Below are positions 40,099 through 50,882 of a stretch of DNA of 64,000 bases, one piece after another. Numbering within the stretch: position 1 is the first letter of the stretch; each line of letters begins with the position of its first letter. Both the position numbers and the translations under genes were made by a program. The notes beneath the pieces are model-generated. The model did not search any database. It saw nothing but the letters and a program-made list of their open reading frames with translations, and had not been told where the DNA came from. Origin of the DNA: Pleodorina starrii (taxonomy: Eukaryota; Chlorophyta; Chlorophyceae; Chlamydomonadales; Volvocaceae); contig BRXU01000018.1 in assembly GCA_030267565.1 (NCBI GenBank), positions 2,600,901 through 2,664,900 of the forward strand. The letters are read 5' to 3'.

Positions 40099-41291
40099 GG
40101 GCCCTGGGCTTTGAGGGGCCCTGGGAGCGCCTGGGGGGGGCCTGGGGGGCCCTGGGAGGATCTTGAGGGGCTTGTTGAGTCCTGGAGAGGCTTAGTGGGG
40201 CCTAAGCGGGACTGGAGAGCACCTGGGGGGGCCTTGGGGGGATCTCGGGGGGCCCTGGGTGCCTTTCGGGACCTGCACGGGCCTGGGGGGCTGTTGGAGG
40301 CCTTTGAGGGGCCCCGCGGGACCCGGGAAGGCCATGGGAGGCTATGAGGGGCCCTGGGAGCGCCTGGGGGGGGGCCTGGGGGGCCCTGGGAGGATCTTGA
40401 GGGGCTTCTTGAGTCCTGGAGAGGCTTAGTGGGGCCTAAGCGGGACTGGAGAGCGCCTGGGGGGGCCTTGGGGGGATCTCGGGGGCCCTGGGGGGCCTTT
40501 AGGGACCTGCACGGGCCTGGGGGGCTTTTGGAGGCCTTTGGGGGGCCCCGCGGGACCCGGGAAGCCCATGGGGGGCTATGAGGGGCCCTGGGAGCGCATG
40601 GGGGGGGGCCTGGGGGGCCCTGGGAGGATCTTGAGGGGCTTCTTGAGTCCTGGAGAGGCTTAGTGGGGCCTAAGCGGGACTGGAGAGCGCCTGGGGCTGG
40701 GGGGGCCTTGGGGGGATCTCGGGGGGCCCTGGGGGGCCTTTAGGGACCTGCACGGGCTTGGGGGGCTTTTGGAGGCCTTTGGGGGGCCCCGCGGGACTCG
40801 GGAAGGCCATGGGGGGCTATGAGGGGCCCTGGGAGCGCCTGGGGGGGGCCTGGGGGGCCCTGGGAGGATCTTGAGGGGCTTCTTGAGTCCTGGAGAGGCT
40901 TAGTGGGGCCTAAGCGGGACTGGAGAGCGCCTGGGGGGGCCTTGGGGGGAATCTCGGGGGGCCCTGGGGGGCCTTTAGGGACCTGCACAGGCCTGGGGGG
41001 CTTTTGGAGGCCTTTTGGGGGCCCCGCGGGACCCGGGAAGGCCATGGGGGGCTATGAGGGGCCCTGGGAATGCCTTGGGAGGGGGCCTGGGGGGCCCTGG
41101 GAGGATCTTGAGGGGCTTGTTGAGTCCTGGAGAGGCTTAGTGGGGCCTAAGCGGGACTGGAGAGCGCCTGGGGGGGGCCTTGGGGGGAATCTCGGGGGGC
41201 CCTGGGGGGCCTTTAGGGACCTGCACGGGCTTGGGGGGCTCTGGGAGGCCTTTTGGGGGCCCCGCGGGACCCGGGAAGGCCATGGGGGCCC

Positions 41292-41323
41292 TTTTTTTTT
41301 CTGCGAGGGACGTTACAAGGACT
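41292..41323 (-). mobile_element. Element E micro-insertion (copy 7)
   Basis: Same structure as the copies at 38626 and 40067; spacing to the previous copy is 1225 bp. Confidence 0.7.
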
Positions 41324-43318
41324 GGGCCCTGGGCTTTGAGGGGCCCTGGGAGCACCTGGGGGGGGCCTGGGGGGCCCTGGGAGGATCTTGAGGGGCTTGT
41401 TGAGTCCTGGAGAGGCTTAGTGGGGCCTAAGCGGGACTGGAGAGCGCCTGGGGGGGCCTTGGGGGGATCTCGGGGGGCCCTGGGTGGCCTTTAGGGACCT
41501 GCACGGGCCTGGGGGGCTTTTGGAGGCCTTTGAGGGGCCCCGCGGGACCCGGGAAGGCCATGGGAGGCTATGAGGGGCCCTGGGAGCGCCTGGGGGGGGG
41601 CCTGGGGGGCCCTGGGAGGATCTTGAGGGGCTTCTTGAGTCCTGGAGAGGCTTAGTGGGGCCTAAGCGGGACTGGAGAGGAGAGCGCCGGGGGGGCCCTG
41701 GGGGGCCCTCGGGGGGCCCTGGGGGGCCTTTAGGGACCTGCACGAGCTTGGGGGGCTTTTGGAGGCCTTTGGGGGCCCCGCGGGACCCGGGAAGGCCATG
41801 GGGGGCTATGAGGGGCCCTGGGAGCGCCTGGGGGGGGGGGCCTGGGGGGCCCTGGGAGGATCTTGAGGGGCTTCTTGAGTCCTGGAGAGGCTTAGTGGGG
41901 CCTAAGCGGGACTGGAGAGCGCCTGGGGGGGGCCTTGGGGGGATCTCGGGGGGCCCTGGGGGGCCTTTAGGGACCTGCACGGGCTTGGGGGGCTTTTGGA
42001 GGCCTTTGGGGGCCCCGCGGGACTCGGGAAGGCCATGGGGGGCTATGAGGGGCCCTGGGAGCGCCTGGGGGGGGCCTGGGGGGCCCTGGGAGGATCTTGA
42101 GGGGCTTCTTGAGTCCTGGAGAGGCTTAGTGGGGCCTAAGCGGGACTGGAGAGCGCCTGGGGGGCCCTTGGGGGGATCTCGGGGGGCCCTGGGGGGCCTT
42201 TAGGGACCTGCACGGGCCTGGGGGGCTTTTGGAGGCCTTTGGGGGGCCCCGCGGGACCCGGGAAGCCCATGGGGGGCTATGAGGGGCCCTGGGAGCGCAT
42301 GGGGGGGGGCCTGGGGGGCCCTGGGAGGATCTTGAGGGGCTTGTTGAGTCCTGGAGAGGCTTAGTGGGGCCTAAGCGGGACTGGAGAGCGCCTGGGGGGG
42401 CCTTGGGGGGATCTCGGGGGGCCCTGGGGGGCCTTTAGGGACCTGCACGGGCTTGGGGGGCTTTTGGAGGCCTTTGGGGGGCCCCGCGGGACTCGGGAAG
42501 GCCATGGGGGGCTATGAGGGATCTCGGGGCGCCCTGGGAGCGCCTGGGGGAGGCCTGGGGGGCCCTGGGAGGATCTTGAGGGGCTTCTTGAGTCCTGGAG
42601 AGGCTTAGTGGGGCCTAAGCGGGACTGGAGAGCGCCTGGGGGGGCCTTGGGGGGAATCTCGGGGGGCCCTGGGGGGCCTTTAGGGACCTGCACGGGCCTG
42701 GGGGGCTCTGGGAGGCCTTTGGGGGGCCCCGTGGGACCCGGGAAGGCCATGGTGGGCTTTGAGGGGCCCTGGGAGCGCCTGGGGGAGGCCTGGGGGGCCC
42801 TGGGAGGATCTTTAGGGGCTTGTTGAGTCCTGGAGAGGCTTAGTGGGGCCTAAGCGGGACTGGAGAGCGCCTGGGGGGGCCTTGGGGGGATCTCGGTGGG
42901 CCTGGGGGGCCTTTAGCGACCAGCACGGGCCTGGGGGGCTTTTGGAGGCCTTTGAGGGGCCCCGCGGGACCCGGGAAGGCCATGGTGGGCTTTGAGGGGC
43001 CCTGGGAGCGCCTGGGGGGGGGCCTGTGGGGCCCTGGGAGGATCTTGAGGGGCTTCTTGAGTCCTGGAGAGGCTTAGTGGGGCCTAAGCGGGACTGGAGA
43101 GCGCCTGGGGGGGCCTTGGGGGGATTTCGGGGGGCCCTGGGGGGCCTTTAGGGACCTGCACGGGCCTGGGGGGCTTTTGGAGGCCTTTGGGGGGCCCCGC
43201 GGGACCCGGGAAGCCCATGGGGGGCTATGAGGGGCCCTGGGAGCGCATGGGGGGGGGCCTGGGGGGCCCTGGGAGGATCTTGAGGGGCTTCTTGAGTCCT
43301 GGAGAGGCTTAGTGGGGC

Positions 43319-43804
43319 CTCCTCATGGCCAGTGGAATACCAGCTGATGGGGCTTTGGGACTCGGTCCAGTGCTACCCCCTCAGCCACGGCCACGGCACG
43401 CTGCCCCTCATCCACTACACAGTGAGTGAGGTGCGCCACCGCCTCACCGCCCGCGGTCACAGCTGGGGCCGGGACCAGGACACGGAGCCCCTCATGCCCG
43501 CGGCGTGGCCCGAGCAGCTGCACAGCCAGCTACAGCAACAGGAGGCCCGCTGGCACCAACACTGGCTGGCTCAGCAAGCGCCCAGCCGCAGCCGGTGGTT
43601 TGCCATGAACCCCACGCCCAGCCCCGGCTGGATGCGGCCCCGCTCCTCCCCCCCATCACTGCCCTCGGCCGCTGCAAGCCCGGTCAGCCAGCCTAGCAGC
43701 CGCCATGCGGCACCACACCAGCAGGACCCCGCTGCAGCCGCCGGACCGTCGCGCCCGCCGGGCCGGCCCCGGAGGCAGACCCGGCAGCTGATGGCCCGGC
43801 TGGC
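43319..43804 (+). pseudogene. LINE ORF2-type protein, region upstream of the zinc-binding domain
   Basis: Starts abruptly inside a satellite monomer at CCTCATGGCCAGTGG. One + strand frame reads WPVEYQLMGLWDSVQC and continues open through a Gln/Ala/Pro-rich stretch (LHSQLQQQEARWHQHW). No RT catalytic motif is present, so only a late part of the protein is here. The frame differs from that of the clear zinc-binding domain that follows: the open frame switches near 43697-43805, suggesting an inactivating indel or a proline-rich linker I have read in the wrong frame. Confidence 0.5.
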
Positions 43805-44397
43805 ATGTCTCCCCTCGACCGCCGGCGGGCCTGGCAGCGGCTGTGGGACTGCCCCGCAAGCAACCGGGCCAAGGCGCTCGCCTGGCGGCTGCACCATGGA
43901 CGGCTCCCGTGCGGGGTGTACCTGGCCTCCAAAGGTCAGCCGCAGCGTGCCCACTGCTCTGCTCCTAGCTGCTCGGTGGACGGCAACCTGCATGTCGCCA
44001 GCCTGACCCACGTCTTCTTGGAGTGCGGGGCTTACACCGCAGCTCGGGTTTGGCTGGCAGAGCTGTGGGCAACAGTCTCCGGGGCCGCGGACTTGCCTTT
44101 CAGGCAGCCGGCTGTGCTGCTGGGAGACTGGCCGGGAGGGTGGCCGGCCTACCCCACCAACCCTGGGCTGCAGCTGCTGTGGGCAGCCCTTCGAGCCACT
44201 TGGCTGTGGGCGGTCTGGGGCCACTACCACAGGGCGGAGCCTGATGACCATCCGTCGGCCACGGTGGTGGGCTGCGTCATTGGGGAGCTGCAGCGTCTCA
44301 TGAGGGCACATTTCAGCATGGCGGCGCTCTCCGAGGACACTCTGGCGGGGCTGCCCCGGGGCCACATCACAGCACAGCTGAAGCCCGGCCGGCTGGA
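43805..44397 (+). pseudogene. LINE reverse-transcriptase C-terminal zinc-binding domain (zf-RVT-like), partial
   Basis: About 198 residues beginning MSPLDRRRAWQRLW. The pattern AWRLHHGRLPCG followed by C51-x4-C56-x12-H69-x4-C74 (THVFLEC) and Trp-rich helices (AELWATV, WLWAVWGHYH) is typical of the zinc-binding C-terminal domain of LINE ORF2 proteins, as I know it from plant and green-algal elements. It may help recognise element RNA. The frame is open but runs straight into the T-run of the third E palindrome with no stop or 3' UTR of its own, so the LINE was cut by that insertion. The RT and endonuclease domains are absent. Confidence 0.75.
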
Positions 44398-44987
44398 TTT
44401 TTTTTTTTTTTTTTCTGCGAGGGACGTTACAAGGACTGGGAAAGCGAAGCCCAACGGGCAAGCCGAGCAAGACCGGCAAGCCGCAACAGCCTGGCAAGAA
44501 GCCCAAAAAACCACCGCAAGGAGCCAAGGAGAGAGAAAAAGCCAAGCCACGCCTAAACTCGCAGACAGGACAGGGACAGGGACGGGGGCAGCAAGGGGCC
44601 AGGAGCCACTGCTGCACGGGCGGCACACACGGCCACCCCTACCTCCAAGACACCGAGGAGGGAACTGAAACCAACACCAGGGCCCAACACCAGGGCCAAA
44701 CCCCAGGGCCCAACACCAGGGCCAACACCACGGCCCAACACCAGGGCCAACCCCACAGCCCAACACCAGGGCCCAACACCAGGGCCCAAAACCAGAGCCA
44801 ACACCACGGCCCAACACCAGGGCCAAAACCACGGCCCAACACCTGGGCCAGCACCACGGACCAACAACAGGGCCCGTCACCGGAGACAAGCCCCAGGGAT
44901 GGGCAAAGGCCCCAACAGCGACCACAGCGACAACACAACCACAACCTGCACAACCTCAACAGCCAAGGGGCGAACCCTACACCCTGG
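44398..44987 (-). mobile_element. Element E, left arm of palindrome (copy 3)
   Basis: Seventeen T, then a 573-bp arm, nearly identical to copy 1 (24643-25215), with CACCTGGGCCAGC for CACCCGGGCCAGC among the few differences. Its left neighbour is the LINE domain instead of the CTTCAAGCTCC fragment seen in copies 1 and 2. Confidence 0.75.
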
Positions 44988-46076
44988 ATGCCTTCGAAGC
45001 CTCCTGGGCGCATGAAGGCGTCCTCTGCTCCGTGCAGCGGGTGGCTGGCAGCAGCCCGCGTCTGCAGGTTCATCTGTCCCGGGTGGCCCCGGTCCCAGCA
45101 CCACAGGCACCCGCCGGGGGCGCCCAGGCAGCACAGCAGGTCTCCCCATCCGGGTCAGCCCAGCCAGGCAGCAGCTCAGCTGACAGGGCAGCCGGGGCCG
45201 TCGTGAGCGGGGTGTTGGGAGTGGGGGATCTCGGTGTCTGAGGTCCTTAGGGTGCGAGGGGCCTCGAGGGTGGGGGGAGTGCGGTGCGGGTTGCCTAGGG
45301 AGGGGGGTGCGGTGCGGGGCTTGCTGTGGGTGGGGCCGGAGGGGGTCTTGGGGGTCGGGGGAGCTTAGGAGCAGGGTTGGTGTGGTGCAGGCTGCCGCGG
45401 GAGGCAGGTGCGGTTCGGAGGCTGCTGTCTTGAGGGGTCACCCCCTGTGTGGGGTCTGTGGGTGTTTTGTCGCTGGCGCTCTCGTGCCTTGGTCTCTGAC
45501 CCGGCGGTGCTGCCCCTGCGGCCTGGAGGGGGGGTTCTTGGGAGTGGGGTTGCGTGTGGCGCCGGGGGGTCTGGGGAGGGTTTCGGGGGGGGGACTGGGG
45601 AGGGTCGGGGGAGCTTCGGTGCAGAGTTAGTGTGGTGCAGGCTGCCGTGGGAGGCAGGTCGCCCCCTGTGTGGGGTCTGTGGGTGTTTTGTCGCCGGCGC
45701 GCTTGTGCCCTGGCTTCCAGCCAGGCGGTGCTGCCCCTGCTGCACCCGTGGGGGTTCTTGGGAGCCGGGGGGACGTGGGAGTGAGGTTCCTGCGGTGCGG
45801 GGTGTCTTGGGAGGGAGGTGTGTCTTCGGGCCTGCTGTCTTACGGGGACGCCCCCAGGGTGGGGTCGGTTGTTGTTTGTCTCCGGTGCGCTTGTGTGGCA
45901 CCGTCCCTGCGGCTTTTGTGGCTCTGGGAGGCGGTTTCGGTGGTGCGGGGTCCTCTTCGGGCGTGCTGTGGGTTTTCTGTTTTCTCTGGTGCTCCCCGGT
46001 GGGGGGGGGCTCGTTTTGCCCTGGTTCGCTGCTGCGGTGGTTGCCCGGTTTTGTTTGTTGTTCCTGTTGCTGTCGC
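44988..46076. mobile_element. Core of the E palindrome (copy 3)
   Basis: 1089-bp counterpart of 25216-26313. The left-end frame reads HEGVLC for HEGILC. The second internal repeat has been partly replaced by a copy of the first (GGTCGCCCCCTGTGTGGGG near 45659), which looks like exchange between the internal repeats. Confidence 0.6.
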
Positions 46077-46659
46077 CCAGGGTGTAGGGTTCGCCCCTTG
46101 GCTGTTGAGGTTGTGCAGGTTGTGGTTGTGTTGTCGCTGTGGTCACTGTTGGGGCCTTTGCCCATCCCTGGGGCTTGTCTCCGGTGACGGGCCCTGTTGT
46201 TGGTCCGTGGTGCTGGCCCGGGTGTTGGGCCGTGGTTTTGGCCCTGGTGTTGGGCCGTGGTGTTGGCTCTGGTTTTGGGCCCTGGTGTTGGGCCCTGGTG
46301 TTGGGCTGTGGGGTTGGCCCTGGTGTTGGGCCGTGGTGTTGGCCCTGGTGTTGGGCCCTGGGGTTTGGCCCTGGTGTTGGGCCCTGGTGTTGGTTTCAGT
46401 TCCCTCCTCGGTGTCTTGGAGGTAGGGGTGGCCGTGTGTGCCGCCCGTGCAGCAGTGGCTCCTGGCCCCTTGCTGCCCCCGTCCCTGTCCCTGTCCTGTC
46501 TGCGAGTTTAGGCGTTGCTTGGCTTTTTCTCTCTCCTTGGCTCCTTGCGGTGGTTTTTTGGGCTTCTTGCCAGGCTGTTGCGGCTTGCCGGTCTTGCTCG
46601 GCTTGCCCGTTGGGCTTCGCTTTCCCAGTCCTTGTAACGTCCCTCGCAGAAAAAAAAAA
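46077..46659 (+). mobile_element. Element E, right arm of palindrome (copy 3)
   Basis: 573-bp arm ending CCCTCGCAG plus ten A, matching the left arm of the same copy in length exactly. Confidence 0.75.
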
Positions 46660-46767
46660 TGGTCACTGACTGGTTTCGATCCCGGGATCCCGGGGGGAAT
46701 TGCAAGGTTTCCCTGTTGCCGGCCAATGTACCATTGCCTACTTCTGTGGGGCGCAGGTAAGTTTGTG
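46660..46767 (+). other. Exon-like segment with consensus splice donor (copy 3)
   Basis: Counterpart of 26896-27003 (CACTGACTGGTTTCGATCC start, GT of the donor at 46757). The CAG/GTAAGT site is unchanged. Confidence 0.35.
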
Positions 46768-46840
46768 AGGGACCTGCACGGGCCTGGGGGGCTTTTGGAG
46801 GCCTTTGGGGGGCCCCGCGGGACCCGGGAAGCCCATGGGG
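46768..46840 (+). repeat. Satellite fragment
   Basis: Monomer piece between the exon-like segment and the direct E arm, as in the other two copies. Confidence 0.9.
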
Positions 46841-47484
46841 ACGGTTGCCCGGTTGCGACGGTTGCCCGGTTTTGTTTGTTGTTCCTGTTGCTGTCGCCCA
46901 GGGTGTAGGGTTCGCCCCTTGGCTGTTGAGGTTGTGCAGGTTGTGGTTGTGTTGACGCTGTGGTCGTTGTTGGGGCCTTTGCCCATCCCTGGGGCTTGTC
47001 CCCGGTGACGGGCCCTGTTGTTGGTCCGTGGTGTGGTGCTGGCCCGGGTGTTGGGCCGTGGTTTTGGCCCTGGTGTTGGGCCGTGGTGTTGGCTCTGGTT
47101 TTGGGCCCTGGTGTTGGGCCCTGGTGTTGGGCTGTGGGGTTGGCCCTGGTGTTGGGCCGTGGTGTTGGCCCTGGTGTTGGGCCCTGGGGTTTGGCCCTGG
47201 TGTTGGGCCCTGGTGTTGGGTTCGGTTCCCTCCTCGGTGTCTTGGAGGTAGGGGTGGCCGTGTGTGCCGCCCGTGCAGCAGTGGCTCCTGGCCTCTTGCT
47301 GCCCCCGTCCCTGTCCCTGTCCTGTCTGCGAGTTTAGGCGTTGCTTGGCTTTTTCTCTCTCCTCGGCTCCTTGCGGTGGTTTTTTGGGCTTCTTGCCAGG
47401 CTGTTGTGGCTTGCCGGTCTTGCTCGGCTTGCCCGTTGGGCTTCGCTTTCCCAGTCCTTGTAACGTCCCTCGCAGAAAAAAAAA
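46841..47484 (+). mobile_element. Element E, direct third arm copy (copy 3)
   Basis: Counterpart of 27078-27715, with GTGGTGTGGTGCTGG near its middle (a 5-bp addition), ending CCCTCGCAG plus A-run. Confidence 0.7.
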
Positions 47485-47729
47485 GGGGGGGCTATGCGGG
47501 GCCCTGGGAGCGCCGGGGGGGGGGCCTGGGGGGCCCTGGGAGGATCTTGAGGGGCTTCTTGAGTCCTGGAGAGGCTTAGTGGGGCCTAAGCGGGACTGGA
47601 GAGCGCCTTGGGGGGCCTTGGGGGGATCTCGGGGGGGCCCTGGGGGGCCTTTAGGGACTGCACGGGCTTGGGGGGCTCTGGGAGGCCTTTTGGGGGGCCC
47701 CGCAGGACCCGGGAAGGCCATGGGGGCCC

Positions 47730-47763
47730 TTTTTTTTTTCCTGCGAGGGACGTTACAAGGACT
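47730..47763 (-). mobile_element. Element E micro-insertion (copy 8)
   Basis: Counterpart of 27960-27993, with the same extra C after the T-run; it lies just right of the third palindrome cluster. Confidence 0.7.
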
Positions 47764-49411
47764 GGGCCCTGGGCTTTGAGGGGCCCTGGGAGCGCCTGGG
47801 GGGGGCCCTGGGGGGCCCTGGGAGGATCTTGAGGGGCTTCTTGAGTCCTGGAGAGGCTTAGTGGGGCCTAAGCGGGACTGGAGAGCGCCTGGGGGGGCCT
47901 TGGGGGGATCTCGGGGGGCCCTGGGGGGCCTTTAGGGACCTGCACGGGCCTGGGGGGCTTTTGGAGGCCTTTGGGGGGCCCCGCGGGACCCGGGAACCCA
48001 TGGGGGGCCCTGCCCTGGGAGCGCTGGGGGGGGGCGCCCGGGGGGGCCCTGGGAGGATCTTGAGGGGCTTGTTGAGTCCTGGAGAGGCTTAGTGGGGCCT
48101 ACGCGGGACTGGCGCGCGCCGGGGGGGGCCTGGGGGGGATCTCGGGGGGCCCTGGGGGGCCTTTAGGGACCTGCACGGGCCTGGGGGGCTTTTGGAGGCC
48201 TTTGGGGGCCCCGCGGGACCCGGGAGGGCCATGGTGGGCTTTGAGGAGCCCTGGGAGCGCCAGGGGGAGGCCTGGGGGGCCCTGGGAGGATCTTTAGGGG
48301 CTTGTTGAGTCCTGGAGAGGCTTAGTGGGGCCTAAGCGGGACTGGAGAGCGCCTGGGGGGGGCCTTGGGGGGATCTCGGGGGGCCCCGGGGGGGCCTTTC
48401 GGGACCTGCACGGGCCTGGGGGGCTTTTGGAGGCCTTTGAGGGGCCCCGCGGGACCCGGGAAGGGAAGGCCATGGGAGGCTATGAGGGGCCCTGGGAGCG
48501 CCTGGGGGGGGCCTGGGGGGCCCTGGGAGGATCTTGAGGGGCTTCTTGAGTCCTGGAGAGGCTTAGTGGGGCCTAAGCGGGGACTGGAGAGCGCCTGGGG
48601 GGCCTTGGGGGGATCTCGGGGGGCCCTGGGGGCCTTTAGGGACCTGCACGGGCCTGGGGGGCTTTTGGAGGCCTTTGAGGGGCCCGCGGGACCCGGAAGG
48701 CCATGGGAGGCTATGAGGGGCCCTGGGAGCGCCTGGGGGGGGCCTGGGGGGCCCTGGGAGGATCTTGAGGGGCTTGTTGAGTCCTGGAGAGGCTTAGTGG
48801 GGCCTAAGCGGGACTGGAGAGCGCCTGGGGGGGCCTTGGGGGGATCTCGGGGGGCCCTGGGGGGCCTTTAGGGACCTGCACGCGCATGGGGGCTTTTGGA
48901 GGCCTTTGAGGGGCCCCGCGTGACCCGGGAAGGCCATGGGAGGCTATGAGGGGCCCGGCCCTGGGAGCGCCTGGGGGGGGGCCTGGGGGGGCCCTGGGAG
49001 GATCATAAGGGGCTTGTTGAGGTCTGGAGAGGCTTAGTGGGTCCTAAGCGAGCCTGAAGAGCGCCTGGGGGGGCCTTGGGGGGAATCTCGGGGGGCCCTG
49101 GGGGGCCTTTAGGGACCTGCACGGGCCTGGGGGGCTTTTGGTGGCCTTTGAGGGGCCCCGCGGGACCCGGGAAGGCCATGGGAGGCTATGAGGGGCCCTG
49201 GGAGCGCCTGGGGGGGGGCCTGGGGAGCCCTGGGAGGATCTTAAGGGGCTTGTTGAGTCCTGGAGAGGCTTCGTGGGTCCTAAGCGAGCCTGAAGAGCGC
49301 CTGGGGGGGCCTTGGGGGGCCCTGGGGGGCCTTTCGGCACCGGCACGGGCTTGGGGGGCTCTGGGAGGCCTTTTGGGGGCCCCGCGGGACCCGGGAAGGC
49401 CATGGGGGCCC

Positions 49412-49443
49412 TTTTTTTTTCTGCGAGGGACGTTACAAGGACT
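49412..49443 (-). mobile_element. Element E micro-insertion (copy 9)
   Basis: Nine T, then CTGCGAGGGACGTTACAAGG; counterpart of the copy at 38626, about 10.79 kb away. Confidence 0.7.
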
Positions 49444-50849
49444 GGGCCCTGGGCTTTGAGGGGCCCTGGGAGCGCCTGGGGGGGGCCTGGGGGGCCCTGG
49501 GAGGATCTTGAGGGGCTTCTTGAGTCCTGGAGAGGCTTGGTGGGGCCTAAGCGGGACTGGAGAGCGCCTGGGGGGGCCTTGGGGGGATTTCGGGGGGCCC
49601 TGGGGGGCCTTTAGGGACCTGCACGGGCCTGGGGGGCTTTTGGAGGCCTTTGAGGGGCCCCGCGGGACCCGGGAAGGCCATGGGAGGCTATGAGGGGCCC
49701 TGGGAGCGCCTGGGGGGGGCCTGGGGGGCCCTGGGAGGATCTTGAGGGGCTTCTTGAGTCCTGGAGAGGCTTAGTGGGGCCTAAGCGGGACTGGAGAGCG
49801 CCTGGGGGGCCTTGGGGGGATCTCGGGGGGCCCTGGGGGGCCTTTAGGGACCTGCACGGGCCTGGGGGGCTTTTGGAGGCCTTTGGGGGGCCCCGCCGGA
49901 CCCGGGGAAGCCCATGGGGGGCTATGAGGGGCCGGGCCCTGGGAGCGCCTGAGGGGGGGCCTGGGGGGCCTTGGGAGGATCTTGAGGGCTTCTTGAGTCC
50001 TGGAGAGGCTTAGTGGGGCCTAAGCGGGACTGGAGAGGCGCCTGGGAGCGCCTTGGGGGGATCTCGGGGGGCCCTGGGGGGCCTTTAGGGACCTGCACGG
50101 GCCTGGGGGGCTCTGGGAGGCCTTTTGGGGGCCCCGCAGGACCCGGGAAGGCCATGGGGGGCTATGAGGAGCCCTGGGAGGCCTGGGGGCCCTGGGAGGA
50201 TCTTTAGGGGCTTGTTGAGTCCTGGAGAGGCTTAGTGGGGCCTAAGCGGGACTGAGAGCGCCTGGGGGGTCTTGGGGGATCTCGGGGGGCCCTGGTAGGC
50301 CTTTAGGGACCTGCACGGGCCTGGGGGGCTTTTGAAGGCCTTTGGGGGGCCCGCGGGACCCGGGAAGGCCATGGGAGGCTATGAGGGGCCCTGGGAGCGC
50401 CTGGCCTGGGGGGGGCCTGGGGGGCCCTGGGAGGATCTTGAGGGGCTTGTGAGTCCTGGAGAGGCTTAGTGGGGCCTACGCGGGACTGGAGAGCGCGTGG
50501 GGGGGGCTTGGGGGGATCTCGGGGGGCCCTGGGGGGCATTTAGGGACCTGCACAGGCCTGGGGGGGCTTTTGGGGGCCTTTTGGGGGCCCCGCGGGACCC
50601 GGGAAGGCCATGGTGGGCGATGAGGGCCCTGGGAATGCTTGGGAGGGGGCCTGGGGGGCCCTGGAGGATCTTGAGGGGCTTGTTGAGTCCTGGAGAGGCT
50701 TAGTGGGCCTAAGCGGGACTGGAGAGCGCCTGGGGGGGCCTTTGGGGGATCTCGGGGGGCCCTGGGGGGCCTTTAGGGACCTGCAAGGGCTTGGGGGGCT
50801 CTGGGAGGCCTTTTCGGGGCCCCGCGGGACCCGGGAAGGCCATGGGCCC

Positions 50850-50882
50850 TTTTTTTTTCTTGCGAGGGACGTTACAAGGACT
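50850..50882 (-). mobile_element. Element E micro-insertion (copy 10)
   Basis: T-run, then CTTGCGAGGGACGTTACAAGG (one extra T), followed by a duplicated GGGCCGGCCC; counterpart of the copy at 40067. Confidence 0.65.

Larger units (their letters stand above)
36685..43318 (+). repeat. G-rich satellite array, fourth block
   Basis: Ordinary monomers with scattered indels up to about 38.4 kb, cleaner afterwards. It carries E micro-insertions at 36930, 38626, 40067 and 41292. The variant GGATCATAAGGGGC at about 38210 also occurs at 29219 (8991 bp earlier) and near 49005 (10795 bp later). The block ends where the LINE fragment starts inside GTGGGGCCTCCTCATGG. Confidence 0.94.
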
